Of a stretch of DNA of 64,000 nucleotides, positions 50,499-59,808 are shown piece by piece. The stretch comes from Lewinellaceae bacterium (GTDB taxonomy: Bacteria > Bacteroidota > Bacteroidia > Chitinophagales > Saprospiraceae), in NCBI GenBank assembly GCA_020636255.1, contig JACJYE010000003.1:124001-188000 (forward strand), in the 5' to 3' direction. Every line of letters starts with the position of its first letter. Within the stretch, counting starts at the first letter, position 1. Below the pieces are notes generated by a model. That model was not told the DNA's origin and ran no database searches. It saw only the letters and a list, made by a program, of their open reading frames with translations. A program made the translations under genes and the position numbers.

Positions 50499-51887
50499 AT
50501 GGAAACATATTGGGAATTATTAAAAAAATGCGCCGTCCTTCAGCCGTGCCGTGCCTACCTGGCCGGCCCTTTCCAAGCCGATGAGCTCGCGCTGCGGTTC
50601 GTCATGCAGAAAATGGGGTTTGAACTGGTTGATGGCCCGGATGCAGGGCAGGCCGGGCTAGTGATACAGGGGAAGGGCAACGCAACCCTCGTCCCTGATG
50701 CACCGCTCGTATTGGAAGAAAGCAGGGTCGCGCCTCCGCTATTAGAATTGGCAGGCCGCCAGTTCCACCTGCTGGGTAACGGCCCGGCAGCGTCGCTGCG
50801 GCAGGCCAATATTGCCCGCCTGCTGAGCCACCCCGAAAGTTTGGAGCTGGCCCTTGAATTGATCGGCGCCGGGGGCATGAGCAACCTCTTGCTGGAAGCT
50901 TTCCTGCTGGGCTGGCGCATCGCCACGCGAGAAGGGCTTTCCCGCTTTTCTGCTTGCGCAGCTTCATGGTTGCCTGCACCTTTTGCCAGGACGATGAGCA
51001 GGCCTGAATCTGATTATTACCTGGGCGCCGTTCAAGCGAGGTTCCATGGGTTTTCGGCTTATCGTTTCTGTATGGCCGCCAAATCCGAGGGCCTGCCCGT
51101 ATTCAGCTCGGAGCCCCACCTGTCAGGACTGTACGCACCGGAGCACGCCCAACAGGCCAGGGCCTGGTTATACTACGCCAGAAAACAACCCGTGGTGTTG
51201 AGCGAACACACTTTAAAGCTATTGGAACACACCCCCGTGGAAAGCCGGGAAGAAAACCCGCAGGGATACCTGTGGCTCGGCCCCATCGAAGATATTGAAC
51301 TACTGGAAAAGACGCTATCCCGCCAACCAGGCTTACTACAGGATATCCGCAAACTTCACATTGAGGCCTGGCGGCCCGGTTTGCTGGCGGCCCTGGCGCC
51401 TCATATTCGCCCACTGGCACAGCTCGACATCCGCTGTCAGGAAGGCTTTTTTGCAGACGAACTCCGCAATTTCCTCGGGGAAGTGCCGGCCTACCGGCTG
51501 GGGATACATGCAGATAAGGAGAAAATAAAGGTCGGTATTTCGATCGAGCAATGGGCCTCGGGCTGGCGCCACGCCCCTTTGCTTGAGCACCTCCACCTAA
51601 GTGGCTTCCGCCCCCTGCAACTGCAGGGGCTTGGCCTTTTTACCGGGCTTTCCCGCCTTTTCCTGCCCGACAACCAGCTCAGCAGCTTGCCTGAAACGAT
51701 CGGCCAGCTTCCACTGCTGCGCGAACTCAGCCTCGACCAAAACCCCGTCAGCAACCTGCCCGATTCTTTTTTCCGGCTACGCCTGAGCAAACTCCAGCTC
51801 AGCCTCGACAAACTGTCACCTACCAGCCGTTACAGAGTGGAAACGGCCTTCTCTCCCGCCGTATTACAGCGGCCTTTTACCTTGTGA
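50499..51887 (+). CDS. Leucine-rich repeat protein
   Basis: This 462-residue protein has no signal peptide, so it is probably cytoplasmic. Residues 1-90 could be a small alpha/beta domain (CRAYLAGPFQADELALRFVM). Residues about 90-300 include a helix-rich part (HPESLELALELIGAGGMSNLLLE is one run). The C-terminal third carries leucine-rich repeats with LxxLxLSGFRPLQLQGLGLF-like units: LSRLFLPDNQLSSLPETIG and LRELSLDQNPVSNLPDSFF. LRR proteins bind other proteins; partner unknown. Such singleton LRR genes are common in Saprospiria. Confidence 0.75.
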   Translation: METYWELLKKCAVLQPCRAYLAGPFQADELALRFVMQKMGFELVDGPDAGQAGLVIQGKGNATLVPDAPLVLEESRVAPPLLELAGRQFHLLGNGPAASLRQANIARLLSHPESLELALELIGAGGMSNLLLEAFLLGWRIATREGLSRFSACAASWLPAPFARTMSRPESDYYLGAVQARFHGFSAYRFCMAAKSEGLPVFSSEPHLSGLYAPEHAQQARAWLYYARKQPVVLSEHTLKLLEHTPVESREENPQGYLWLGPIEDIELLEKTLSRQPGLLQDIRKLHIEAWRPGLLAALAPHIRPLAQLDIRCQEGFFADELRNFLGEVPAYRLGIHADKEKIKVGISIEQWASGWRHAPLLEHLHLSGFRPLQLQGLGLFTGLSRLFLPDNQLSSLPETIGQLPLLRELSLDQNPVSNLPDSFFRLRLSKLQLSLDKLSPTSRYRVETAFSPAVLQRPFTL

Positions 51888-51946
51888 ATGGATTGTTGAT
51901 CGCTGGTTGTTGAATGCGGCTACAAACACGCGATCCCGGGCCGGGC

Positions 51947-52561
51947 CTACCCCATCTCCGCCACTACGTCCTGGACTTCCGGCACCATGCGTTTCAGCAT
52001 GCCTTCGATCCCGGCCTTAAGGGTAACCGTAGAGGACGGGCAGCCGCTGCAGGCGCCCTGCATGGTGAGCACCACTGTACCTTTATCCCAGAGTTTGAAC
52101 TCGATATTGCCGCCATCCATTTCAACGGCCGGCTTGACGTAAGTGTCGATCAGGTCTCTGATCTTTTTGACGATCTCCACATCATCACCGCTGTACTCAT
52201 AACCGGCGCCGCGCTCTTCCTCTATTTTGGCCATTGCCTCCTCGAAGCCTTCCTTGAGTATCTCACCGCCATCTTCCACGTATTTTTTGACAAACTCCTT
52301 GAGTTTGAGCATGAGGTCAGCCCACTCGTAATTCATCTCCTTGGTGATGGTCACGAAGTTGTTGCAGATATATACGCCTTTGACATAGGGTAGTTCAAAA
52401 AGGGCCGTAGCCAGGGGCGACCATTCAAGGGCCATTTCCTGGTCGCGAAAATCAGCCGTCCCGCGGAACAACATCCGGTTGGTTACAAACTTGAGCGACT
52501 CCGGGTTGGGCGTCTGCTCGGTATAGAGCATTACAGGGCTCTTGGTTACGGGATTGTTCAT
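51947..52561 (-). CDS. NifU-like iron-sulfur scaffold protein
   Basis: This 204-residue protein has an N-terminal Nfu_N domain (LYTEQTPNPESLKFVTNRML) and a C-terminal NifU domain (DTYVKPAVEMDGGNIEFKLW, then MQGACSGCPSSTVTLKAGI) with the CxxC cluster-binding pair near residue 165. It carries an [Fe-S] cluster for transfer to target enzymes. The ATG at 52561 begins the Nfu_N domain; the frame upstream has no homology. It stands alone, without suf or isc genes. Confidence 0.93.
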   Translation of the reverse strand: MNNPVTKSPVMLYTEQTPNPESLKFVTNRMLFRGTADFRDQEMALEWSPLATALFELPYVKGVYICNNFVTITKEMNYEWADLMLKLKEFVKKYVEDGGEILKEGFEEAMAKIEEERGAGYEYSGDDVEIVKKIRDLIDTYVKPAVEMDGGNIEFKLWDKGTVVLTMQGACSGCPSSTVTLKAGIEGMLKRMVPEVQDVVAEMG

Positions 52562-52690
52562 TATCTGTTCCTTTTTACTGTATCCTGTGTTATTTAGATC
52601 AAATCTATGAAGGATAACAGATAAAAACAAAGGAGGTTTGCGCTTTTATAAAGTTCGTCACCCAATAATGGCCCGGCCTGCCTTTTTTTC

Positions 52691-55351
52691 TTACCTCAGA
52701 AAGCGGTATGTCAGCTTCAGCAGGAAGATATTCCGGGCCTTTTCGGAAAAAAGGTTATCCGTCAGGCTGGGGATCAGTTTATCTTCGGGATTGCCCATAT
52801 TGGTGACGCCCTGCGACCAGACCAGGAAAAGTTCCGACCCGGGAGTGTATTCCCAGCGGGCCACCATGTTGGAGCGGTACTGGATGAAATTGAAATCCGG
52901 CTCAGAAAACGTATAATCCGCTACACCGTCGAGGTTCTCGTCTACTTCGAATTCCTCATCCTGAGCATCGTATCCGATCTCGGCATCGGAATAAAGATGG
53001 AAACGGCCGTCAAAAGACTCCGCCATCGGGTCGGTGATGTATTTGTAGTCCTCGTAGCGCCCTCTGGAGATGAAAGGCTGGCCGTAGTACTGCAAGGTCA
53101 GGTCGGGCGTAATGCTGTAATTGAGCCTGAAGGTGGCCGAAAAGGTCCGCTGGTCTACGGTGCCTGCGATATAACGGGTATCGTCCTGAAAATCCAGGCC
53201 GGTAACGTATTGTATCTTGCGTTCGTTCCGGTTGTAACCCGGCCCTACCGAGAAATTCAGAGCGTTGGTGGGCTGTATACCTACCCAGATGGAATAGTCC
53301 TCTATGTGAACGGTCCTTGGGTCGCCCTTTTCAAAGCCCTGGGCAAAGAAGCAGTTGGCCTGGAACTGCACGATTTTGCGCTGGTCTGAATAGAAGTAGA
53401 ACCAGGGCGCAATGCCTTTGGACCTTCTGAGCACCGGCCCTCCGAACAATGCGTTGTTGGAGATATCCTTGTTCTCATAGGTTACGCCGCCACCTAGGCC
53501 CCAGAAGTTTTTAAACGTGGCGTGGAGGTTGGTATTCACCGCCTGATAAAGGTTGTTGCCTCCAAAGTCCCATCGTAGCCAGTGGTTGTAGTTCAGCTGC
53601 AACCTGCGGAATATGGAAAATGGGTCCGTCCAGCGGTAACCCGTCCAGAGGAAGTAGTTGATCTCGTCCGTGTTGGTCATGAAGCCGATGTCGTTGAGCT
53701 CCAGCTCGGGCGAACGCCAGGTAACGCCCGTTTCCAGCATCCATTTCTTATTCAGGCGGCCCACCTTGACCATGCCGCCGGTACCCACCAGCGAGGTAGC
53801 CGCACTGTCGACCTCGACATGTTTGGCGCCGGGGCGCTGGAACAGGTGCTCGAAGGAAGTCTGGGTGTTCAGTATAGCTTCCGCGCTGCCATCCACTCTG
53901 CTGAATACGCCATTGGCCGTAAGGAGCCAGGTGCGCCCTTTCCACCAATGCTGAAAATCGATGCCGCCGGTATACGCATCCTTGCGGAGAAAATCGAGGC
54001 CGGTACCGTCCAGATCGCGTTTGGTGGCCGTAAAGATCCCGCCGACGACCGTTTCACCTTCGTTGAAATCCTGGGTCACCCGGCCCACAAAGTAATTGGT
54101 GAGCGGTTCGACTACCTCATTCCTGCGCTCCCCATTGAAATCGATGCGCGCCGTTTCCCTGGACGTGACGCTCTCGAGGATGCCAATGCCCAGCCCGCTT
54201 TTCGTCTTGCCGCTGAATTTTGCCGCGCCCAGAATGGCCGTGAAATCCGGTACATCCGCATACTCGCCATCTTGCAGATCCGGCGAACCATGCGGGCTTC
54301 CGCCAATGCGCCGGGAATAGAAAAGGTTGTCGGAAGTGAAAGGCCCGCCGGCTTCCGCATAGGTATAACCGTAGTCGAAGAGGTTGCGGTTCTCTACAAA
54401 AAATGGCCGGCGTTCGGAGAAAAATATCCTGAACCCGTCAAGGGTGAGCACCGAAGGGTCCGCTTCGACCTGCCCGAAATCGGGGTTGATGGTGAAGTCG
54501 AGCGTCAGGTCACTGGTCAGGCCGACCTTGCCGTCGACACCACCGGTGAATTTATAGTCGGAACCCGTCGCAAAAGGGTTGCCTTCTTCTTTTTCGAAGG
54601 TTTCCGCCTGTGCAACGATATAGGGCTGTATCTCTATCTGCTTTTGCGGCTTGATCCCTTCAAGCCCCCGCAATTCGCCGAAGCTGCTGACCCAGTTGCC
54701 GCTGTTCTGCGGTATGAACTGCCACACCGAACGCGATTCCTCCCTGAAATCGCGGCGGGTGAACTGCAACCCCCATACCTGCTCTTCCTTGTTGCCATAC
54801 CTGAACTGGCTCAACGGAATGCGTACTTCCGCCGACCAACCCAGTGAATCTACATTAGTTTTGGTGTTCCATATCGGGTTCCAGCTGGTATCCCAGTTTC
54901 CGCCATTATTGGAAATGAATTCATCGCCTTTTACCCCGGAAACGGAGGTCGTAAACGAAAAAGCGGTCCGCTTGTCGTGGTAGCTGTCGATATTGACCTC
55001 CACCCAATCCCCTTCGAAGCCGTCGCGCCTCGACATGCGCTTTACAATGCTGTCCGGCTCTGTATCATAACAACGAAAGGCGATGTAGAGATACCTGGCA
55101 TCGTACAGGATCTTGAACTGGGTATTCTGCGTTGGGGCCTTACCCTCATAGGGAGAGCGCTGGACAAAATCGCCGCCCCAGCCGACGCTCAGCCAGGCCT
55201 CATCATCCAGCTTCCCGTCTATGACAGGTGGTTCACCAGTGACAGCCCTGGTCTCATAAATTTTTCTGGGAATGGAATCTTGTTCCTGCGCAAAGGCGGA
55301 ATGAAGGATTAATATGAAGAAAAACAGAAAAACAGCGGGTGATCTCTTCAT
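52691..55351 (-). CDS. DUF5916 outer-membrane protein with CBM9-like domain
   Basis: This 886-residue protein has a signal peptide (MKRSPAVFLFFFILILHSAFAQ). A carbohydrate-binding family 9-like domain follows (PPVIDGKLDDEAWLSVGW, then FKILYDARYLYIAFRCYD). A long DUF5916 region with alternating strands, probably an outer-membrane barrel, includes FRIFFSERRPFFVENRNLFDYG and ends LLKLTYRFLR with an aromatic-basic terminus. Such proteins are abundant in marine Bacteroidota; their substrate is unknown, though a sugar or aromatic ligand has been suggested by the CBM9 fold. I use the ATG at 55351. It stands alone between NifU and the broken subtilase. Confidence 0.85.
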   Translation of the reverse strand: MKRSPAVFLFFFILILHSAFAQEQDSIPRKIYETRAVTGEPPVIDGKLDDEAWLSVGWGGDFVQRSPYEGKAPTQNTQFKILYDARYLYIAFRCYDTEPDSIVKRMSRRDGFEGDWVEVNIDSYHDKRTAFSFTTSVSGVKGDEFISNNGGNWDTSWNPIWNTKTNVDSLGWSAEVRIPLSQFRYGNKEEQVWGLQFTRRDFREESRSVWQFIPQNSGNWVSSFGELRGLEGIKPQKQIEIQPYIVAQAETFEKEEGNPFATGSDYKFTGGVDGKVGLTSDLTLDFTINPDFGQVEADPSVLTLDGFRIFFSERRPFFVENRNLFDYGYTYAEAGGPFTSDNLFYSRRIGGSPHGSPDLQDGEYADVPDFTAILGAAKFSGKTKSGLGIGILESVTSRETARIDFNGERRNEVVEPLTNYFVGRVTQDFNEGETVVGGIFTATKRDLDGTGLDFLRKDAYTGGIDFQHWWKGRTWLLTANGVFSRVDGSAEAILNTQTSFEHLFQRPGAKHVEVDSAATSLVGTGGMVKVGRLNKKWMLETGVTWRSPELELNDIGFMTNTDEINYFLWTGYRWTDPFSIFRRLQLNYNHWLRWDFGGNNLYQAVNTNLHATFKNFWGLGGGVTYENKDISNNALFGGPVLRRSKGIAPWFYFYSDQRKIVQFQANCFFAQGFEKGDPRTVHIEDYSIWVGIQPTNALNFSVGPGYNRNERKIQYVTGLDFQDDTRYIAGTVDQRTFSATFRLNYSITPDLTLQYYGQPFISRGRYEDYKYITDPMAESFDGRFHLYSDAEIGYDAQDEEFEVDENLDGVADYTFSEPDFNFIQYRSNMVARWEYTPGSELFLVWSQGVTNMGNPEDKLIPSLTDNLFSEKARNIFLLKLTYRFLR

Positions 55352-55530
55352 AGCAGTAGGGCATATTTCCTGTACGGCTCGCGCCAATAGCTAAAGACAA
55401 CAGCCTTTTACAAAGGCTGCATTTGGCATCATTTTTTTGTAAAGTTGGCTCAAGATCCTCCTTTGAAGCCAAAGTCAATGTTTTTTTCGGCCATTGATAC
55501 GGAATTGGAGACGGATGTTATTCGCCTCCT

Positions 55531-57552
55531 CTATTCCTTTAACCAGCGCGCGGCCTTCACCTCGCCGGCGAACTCAACCTGGAGAAAATACAGGCCCGCC
55601 GGGAGCCCGCTGACGTCCAGTTCGGCCGTATAATGCCCCGGCCCCGGCGGCGGCGGTAATGGCAGGAGGATACCGCTGGCCGTGCTCAGTCGCCACTGCC
55701 CCGGCGGCTCGCTGCCTGCCCATTCCACATAGAGCCGCTCGTGGGCCGGCGCCGGCCAGAGGCGCAACATGGGCACAACGGGCTCAAAGGCCGCGGATAC
55801 AGGGCCGTACCAGCTTTCTTTACCATCGAAATCCACCTGTCGCAGGCGGTAATAGTTGGGGCCGGGGGAAGGGCGCTCATCGATAAACGCATAAGCTGTT
55901 TCCTGCTGGATATAACCTTTGCCCGGCATTTTGCCGATCAGCTTCCAGGATGCTTCGGCTGTGCCCCGGCGCCAGATCTCGAAGTGGCTGTTGCCCGATT
56001 CCTGCGCCGTTCGCCAGTAGAGGCGCACCTGCTCATTTTGTACTCTGGCGTAAAAATCAAGCAGCTCGACAGGCAGGGCCGACGCTGTTGCGGCCAAAGC
56101 GTCGATGCGGCCATACCCATAAGTATTGTTCGGGATGGCCTCGGGGCCGTCGCCGCCGCAGCCATTGCTGGCCGTAAGCCCCAGGGCAGTGTTTTTCAAC
56201 ATGCCGGTAATGGCGCCCACATTGCCGGCCATTTCCGGTTTTGCCGACAGAAGCAGGGCCACGGCCCCAACCACATGCGGGCCAGCCATGCTCGTACCAC
56301 TCTTTATCGAATACCCCGTGCCGATCGTAGCCGAACGCACGCCCACGCCCGGCGCCGCTACATCGGGTTTCATACGGCCGCTACCGTCCACCGTCACCGG
56401 GCCGCGGCTGCTGAAGCTGGCGATGAGGTCGCTACTGCTCGTTGCGCCTACGGAGAAACTGTTTTCAAAGATGGCGGCAGGGGTATTCACCGTACTACAG
56501 GAAGGGCCGCTGTTGCCGGCGGAAACCACGACTACGATACCCGCCGCTACGAGGTTGTTGACTGCCGTTTCCATTATGCTGAAGTTGGCCGTATTACACC
56601 CTTCATCCGGAGGGCAGCTCCAGGAGTTGTTGATCACATGGGGCGCCAGAGCGGAATTGCCCTGGGCTGGCACGCCGCCTACGGGATAAGGCGCCAGGAA
56701 CCATTCAAAACATTCAAGGTAAGAGCTGAGGGTGCCCCAGCCGCGCTCCATATTGCGGCACCCGATCCAGTGAGCGCCGGGGGCGACGCCTATCTGATTG
56801 GCGCCGCCATCATCTCCAACCATGGTGCCCATAGTGTGGGTGCCATGGCTGTCATCGTCGCAAGGCGCGCTGGAATCCAGGCCGCAGGGGTTGGAGCCGG
56901 AATTATGGATATCGAGTTGGTGGATCGCATCGTGTCAGTTGTAATCGTGGCTGGCCGAAGAGCCGTTCCAGCCCCGGTACTGGCCGATCAGCGCCGGATG
57001 ATCCCAATCGTAACCCGTATCCTGCCCGCCAACTATTATGCCCTGGCCGGAATAGCCCAGGGCCCACACATCGTCGGCGTTGATCTTCGCAACGCCCCAT
57101 TCTGCAGCGCGCCACTCCAACCCCTCGTCCGGCCTGCTATCCACAGGAGCGGGGTATTGTACCGGAGCATCGTAGATAAGCTTGCGCACTTCAGGTTTCC
57201 GGGCCACGGCCTCCAGTATCTGCCGCCCGCCGACAACCCTGATGGCATTGACCAGATAATACGGACGGTATTCGACGCCGCGTTCTTTCAGCAAGGCGGC
57301 CAGGTTTTCCTGGGTAGCCTCCGCGCGGGCGCGTAAAGCCTGGAAAACGAACGCCCCTTTGGCCGGTTTATCGCGCAGGGCATAGGCCCCGTCGAGGTTT
57401 GCCTGCTCTGCCAGAATGATAAAAAATGGCGCCATGCGGCCATCTGCCGTACGCTCCCACAACTGGGGTTCGGCCTTATCCCGCCAGGAAGCATCTTGTG
57501 CCTGTAATGAATAAAAGTTCAGGATCAGAAAGAGCAAAACCAGTTTCTTCAT
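55531..57552 (-). pseudogene. Subtilisin-like (S8) protease with T9SS tail, split by in-frame TGA
   Basis: The two open parts (57552-56935 and onward to 55531) are one reading frame of 674 codons interrupted by a single TGA at codon 206 (56937-56935). The sequence reads SASHDYN-stop-HDAIHQLDIHNSG; relatives have Trp at that place, so TGG to TGA is the likely change. All catalytic residues remain: Asp in GGQDTGYDWDHP, His in DDSHGTHTMGTM and Ser in SGTSMAGPHVVGA. A signal peptide (MKKLVLLFLILNFYSLQAQ) and a T9SS type A tail (LRLWPAPAHERLYVEW, then AGLYFLQVEFAGEVKAARW) are present. It is either a recent nonsense mutation or a sequencing error. Confidence 0.85.
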
Positions 57553-57729
57553 GACGTCTTTCTTAATGGGGAGTGATAAAAGCTGGAACGCGGGTTAAAG
57601 GCCCTCGGGCATTATACAGGTATTAAATATATAGAAAATATTTGAGCCCTGTCGGGTGTTTCGAAAGAAGGTGCTGGTTTATGCTTTATAGATGAAAAGA
57701 CGAGGCCATTCAGGTAAGGGAAGCCCTCT

Positions 57730-58323
57730 TCACTCCCCAAAAACCTCATCCAGGCCGATCTCAAACCCGGGGAAAACCCCCACAGGCGCTTTTTCATCCC
57801 TTGTGAAAGGCGTTTGGCGAAGCAGATGGTAGCGCCCGTCGGCCTGCAGGCGGTAGATGAGCAGGGTGCCCTCATGGGGGTGCGCCACCCAGTATTCGCG
57901 TACACCGGCGTGCTCGTATAACGCGTACTTTTCGTTGAGGTCTTTGGAAGCGGTGCTTTTGGAAAGTATCTCAACGATCCAGTCCGGAGCGCCGTGGCAG
58001 CCGCGTTCGTCCAGCTTATCAGGGTCGCAGATGATGCTGATGTCGGGTTGCACGACCGTGTCGATCTGGCCAGCTGACTGCCTGCCGGGGGGCAGGCGGA
58101 CGTCGAACGGTGCGGCAAAAGCCTGGCAGGGCTGGCCAAGGAGATGGTTGGCAATAAGGCGGAACAAATTGCCTGATAAACGCTGATGGGAAGTCCCTGG
58201 AGCTGGCGACATCCGAAAGATTTTACCCCCGATAAGCTCTACCATCTCATCGAACTGCCAGGTGAGATAGTCGGCATACGTATAGCGCTTGCTAAGGTCG
58301 AGCTTGTTGATGTCCGAGATCAT
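57730..58323 (-). CDS. Uma2 family endonuclease-like protein
   Basis: This 197-residue protein belongs to the Uma2/DUF820 family with a PD-(D/E)XK nuclease fold. The conserved parts are DEMVELIGGKIFRMSPAPGT, SHQRLSGNLFRLIANHLL, VQPDISIICDPDKLDERG and APDWIVEILSKSTASKDL, which carry the Asp-Glu-x-Lys active site (PDIS, then EILSK). The role of this common family is still unknown. I start at the ATG at 58323 (MISDINKLDLSKRYTYADYL); upstream codons in the frame have no homology. Confidence 0.88.
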   Translation of the reverse strand: MISDINKLDLSKRYTYADYLTWQFDEMVELIGGKIFRMSPAPGTSHQRLSGNLFRLIANHLLGQPCQAFAAPFDVRLPPGRQSAGQIDTVVQPDISIICDPDKLDERGCHGAPDWIVEILSKSTASKDLNEKYALYEHAGVREYWVAHPHEGTLLIYRLQADGRYHLLRQTPFTRDEKAPVGVFPGFEIGLDEVFGE

Positions 58324-58479
58324 CGACGGTTGATTTGTTATAAAAATACAAATTGTAACGAAATGGTTCAACACACCACCCACTAAACAAAACCAGCCGC
58401 CCACTCATACTCGCTTGTTTCTCAGCGCCGGAAAACCATAGCTTTGCAGCAGCTTTTTTACCACCTAAAACCCGTACTG

Positions 58480-58764
58480 ATGAAAAAACACCCTGATGCT
58501 TCAGCCTCAAAGGCCGCTGCCGGCGCCAGCCCCAGAGCCGTAAAATGCCTGCCTGGCAGCAGGCCCTTCCAAAAACTGTCTTTACTATCGGTAGCCGTAC
58601 ATGTCAAGCAGGCAGGCAGCATGTTCCCCTTGCTGGCCCTGGTGATCCTGGTACTTGTAGCTATCCTGTATTTCTTTCTGGCCAAACCGATACTGGACAT
58701 GGACTTCGATATCAGCCCCGACAACCAGGAACTGGTACAGATCTACGAGGAATTGTGGGATTGA
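58480..58764 (+). CDS. Small single-helix membrane protein
   Basis: This 94-residue protein has a basic N-terminal half without a clear fold and one membrane helix (MFPLLALVILVLVAILYFFLA), then an acidic tail (DMDFDISPDNQELVQIYEEL). An in-frame ATG at 58621 would give a 47-residue version that starts at the helix. It ends five bases before the stop of the convergent GHMP kinase gene. No family is recognised. Confidence 0.55.
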   Translation: MKKHPDASASKAAAGASPRAVKCLPGSRPFQKLSLLSVAVHVKQAGSMFPLLALVILVLVAILYFFLAKPILDMDFDISPDNQELVQIYEELWD

Positions 58765-58769
58765 CCAGG

Positions 58770-59669
58770 CTACAAGGCCATCTCGGCCCAGGTGAACACC
58801 GTTTCATAGCCTTTGCTGCGCAGGTACTGCCGCGTCATTTCTCCGGGTTGCGTGCTGATGGCCATAGCAAAATCGCCGCCCCAGGCGCCCAGCGACTTTA
58901 CGGCGCCCGGAAAATCGGGGAACAGCGCCTCCTTAACGGTGGGTAGCCCCAACGCCCGGCTCACCAGTGTTTCATGCTCCTGTACAATGCGGGCGGCTGC
59001 CTCGGCGCTCCGGGCCTGAAGGAACCTGAGGGTGAGTGAAGAGATCGCCTCTGCGGCTGCAGCCGGCTCTTTTACCTGCTTCCGGTAGCGGGCGATGCCT
59101 AACCGGCTGTCCTGCTTGCGGTTGAGGTATACAAAACAGATATGCCCGGCGAAGGGAGGCTTGTAGGGGCATTCCACGTAATGAGCAACGCCATCGCGGC
59201 GCTGGAATAAAACAGGCTGTCCAGATAACGCACAGGCCAGGTCGTAACCCGAGCCGCCGAAGGTATCGGCCAGCAAAGCGAAAGGGTCTACTTTCGCCCA
59301 CAACCCCAGCGCAGCGACGAGCGTGGAACTGCTGCCCAGCCCCCATTCCCGGGGAAAGCTCAGGCGCGCTTCAAAGCGCAATGCACTCTTGTCTTGCCAG
59401 AAGCCCGGACGCTGCTTTTTTATGGCCTGGAACAGGCCCTCCAGCCGCTCCCCTACCCCGGCATCACTGCCCCCCTGGTAAGCGCCCTGCGGCGAAAAGC
59501 GCCCTTCAAACCAGGGCAGGCCGTCGTACCCCAGGCTCACCCACTGGTGGCTGCCATTATCCATAACAGGCACTACCCGCAAGTGCTGGCCAAAGCGCAC
59601 CGGCACGCCCAGGGCCAGCGCTCCGTCAAGCACGAAGTATTCACCTGTGAGCAACAGTTTTCCGTGGGT
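58770..59669 (-). CDS. GHMP kinase of the mevalonate pathway (GYDIA type)
   Basis: This kinase has the GHMP ATP motif PREWGLGSSSTLVAALG and the variant SGYDLA that defines the GYDIA subgroup of Bacteroidota mevalonate-pathway kinases. The C-terminal glycine motif is LGAWGGDFAMAI. It should phosphorylate mevalonate or phosphomevalonate. The start is uncertain. The conserved opening THGKLLLTGEYFVLDGALAL begins at 59669, but the frame holds no ATG or GTG before the TAA at 59705-59703; TTG at 59654 would cut into the conserved part. An ATT at 59675 or ATC at 59687 are possible rare starts. It is the last gene of an operon with HMG-CoA reductase and idi2. Confidence 0.85.
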   Translation of the reverse strand, partial: THGKLLLTGEYFVLDGALALGVPVRFGQHLRVVPVMDNGSHQWVSLGYDGLPWFEGRFSPQGAYQGGSDAGVGERLEGLFQAIKKQRPGFWQDKSALRFEARLSFPREWGLGSSSTLVAALGLWAKVDPFALLADTFGGSGYDLACALSGQPVLFQRRDGVAHYVECPYKPPFAGHICFVYLNRKQDSRLGIARYRKQVKEPAAAAEAISSLTLRFLQARSAEAAARIVQEHETLVSRALGLPTVKEALFPDFPGAVKSLGAWGGDFAMAISTQPGEMTRQYLRSKGYETVFTWAEMAL

Positions 59670-59776
59670 GTAAATGGCCTGTTCGATAGCTGTAGTATTG
59701 TTTTAAAAGCGTTCCTGGAAATGGTTCTTAATTTCTGAAGCCTTGGTTCTGTCCGGAAGAAACCAGGAACCTTATA

Positions 59777-59808
59777 CCCTTTACCCTTTACCCTTTACCC
59801 TTTACCCT
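59777..59808. repeat. CCCTTTA (GGGTAAA) heptamer array at the HMG-CoA reductase stop
   Basis: About 4.6 exact copies of CCCTTTA, that is GGGTAAA on the coding strand. The TAA stop of HMG-CoA reductase (59788-59790) lies inside. It is the same unit as at the argH stop. Confidence 0.9.

Noticed and set aside
50326..50508. Possible 60-residue minus-strand protein
   Set aside because: The composition looks slightly coding-like, but its start overlaps the LRR gene start, it has no recognised relative, and the region is AT-rich non-coding DNA.
55531..57552. TGA as a recoded (selenocysteine or tryptophan) codon in the subtilase
   Set aside because: No selenocysteine element or related genes are visible, and TGA ends other intact genes here, for instance DUF433, alkaline phosphatase and the M20 gene. 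A nonsense mutation or error is simpler.
59777..59808. GGGTAAA array as a telomere or replication-end sequence
   Set aside because: The unit resembles telomere repeats but occurs internally in two places, at gene ends, with fewer than five copies.
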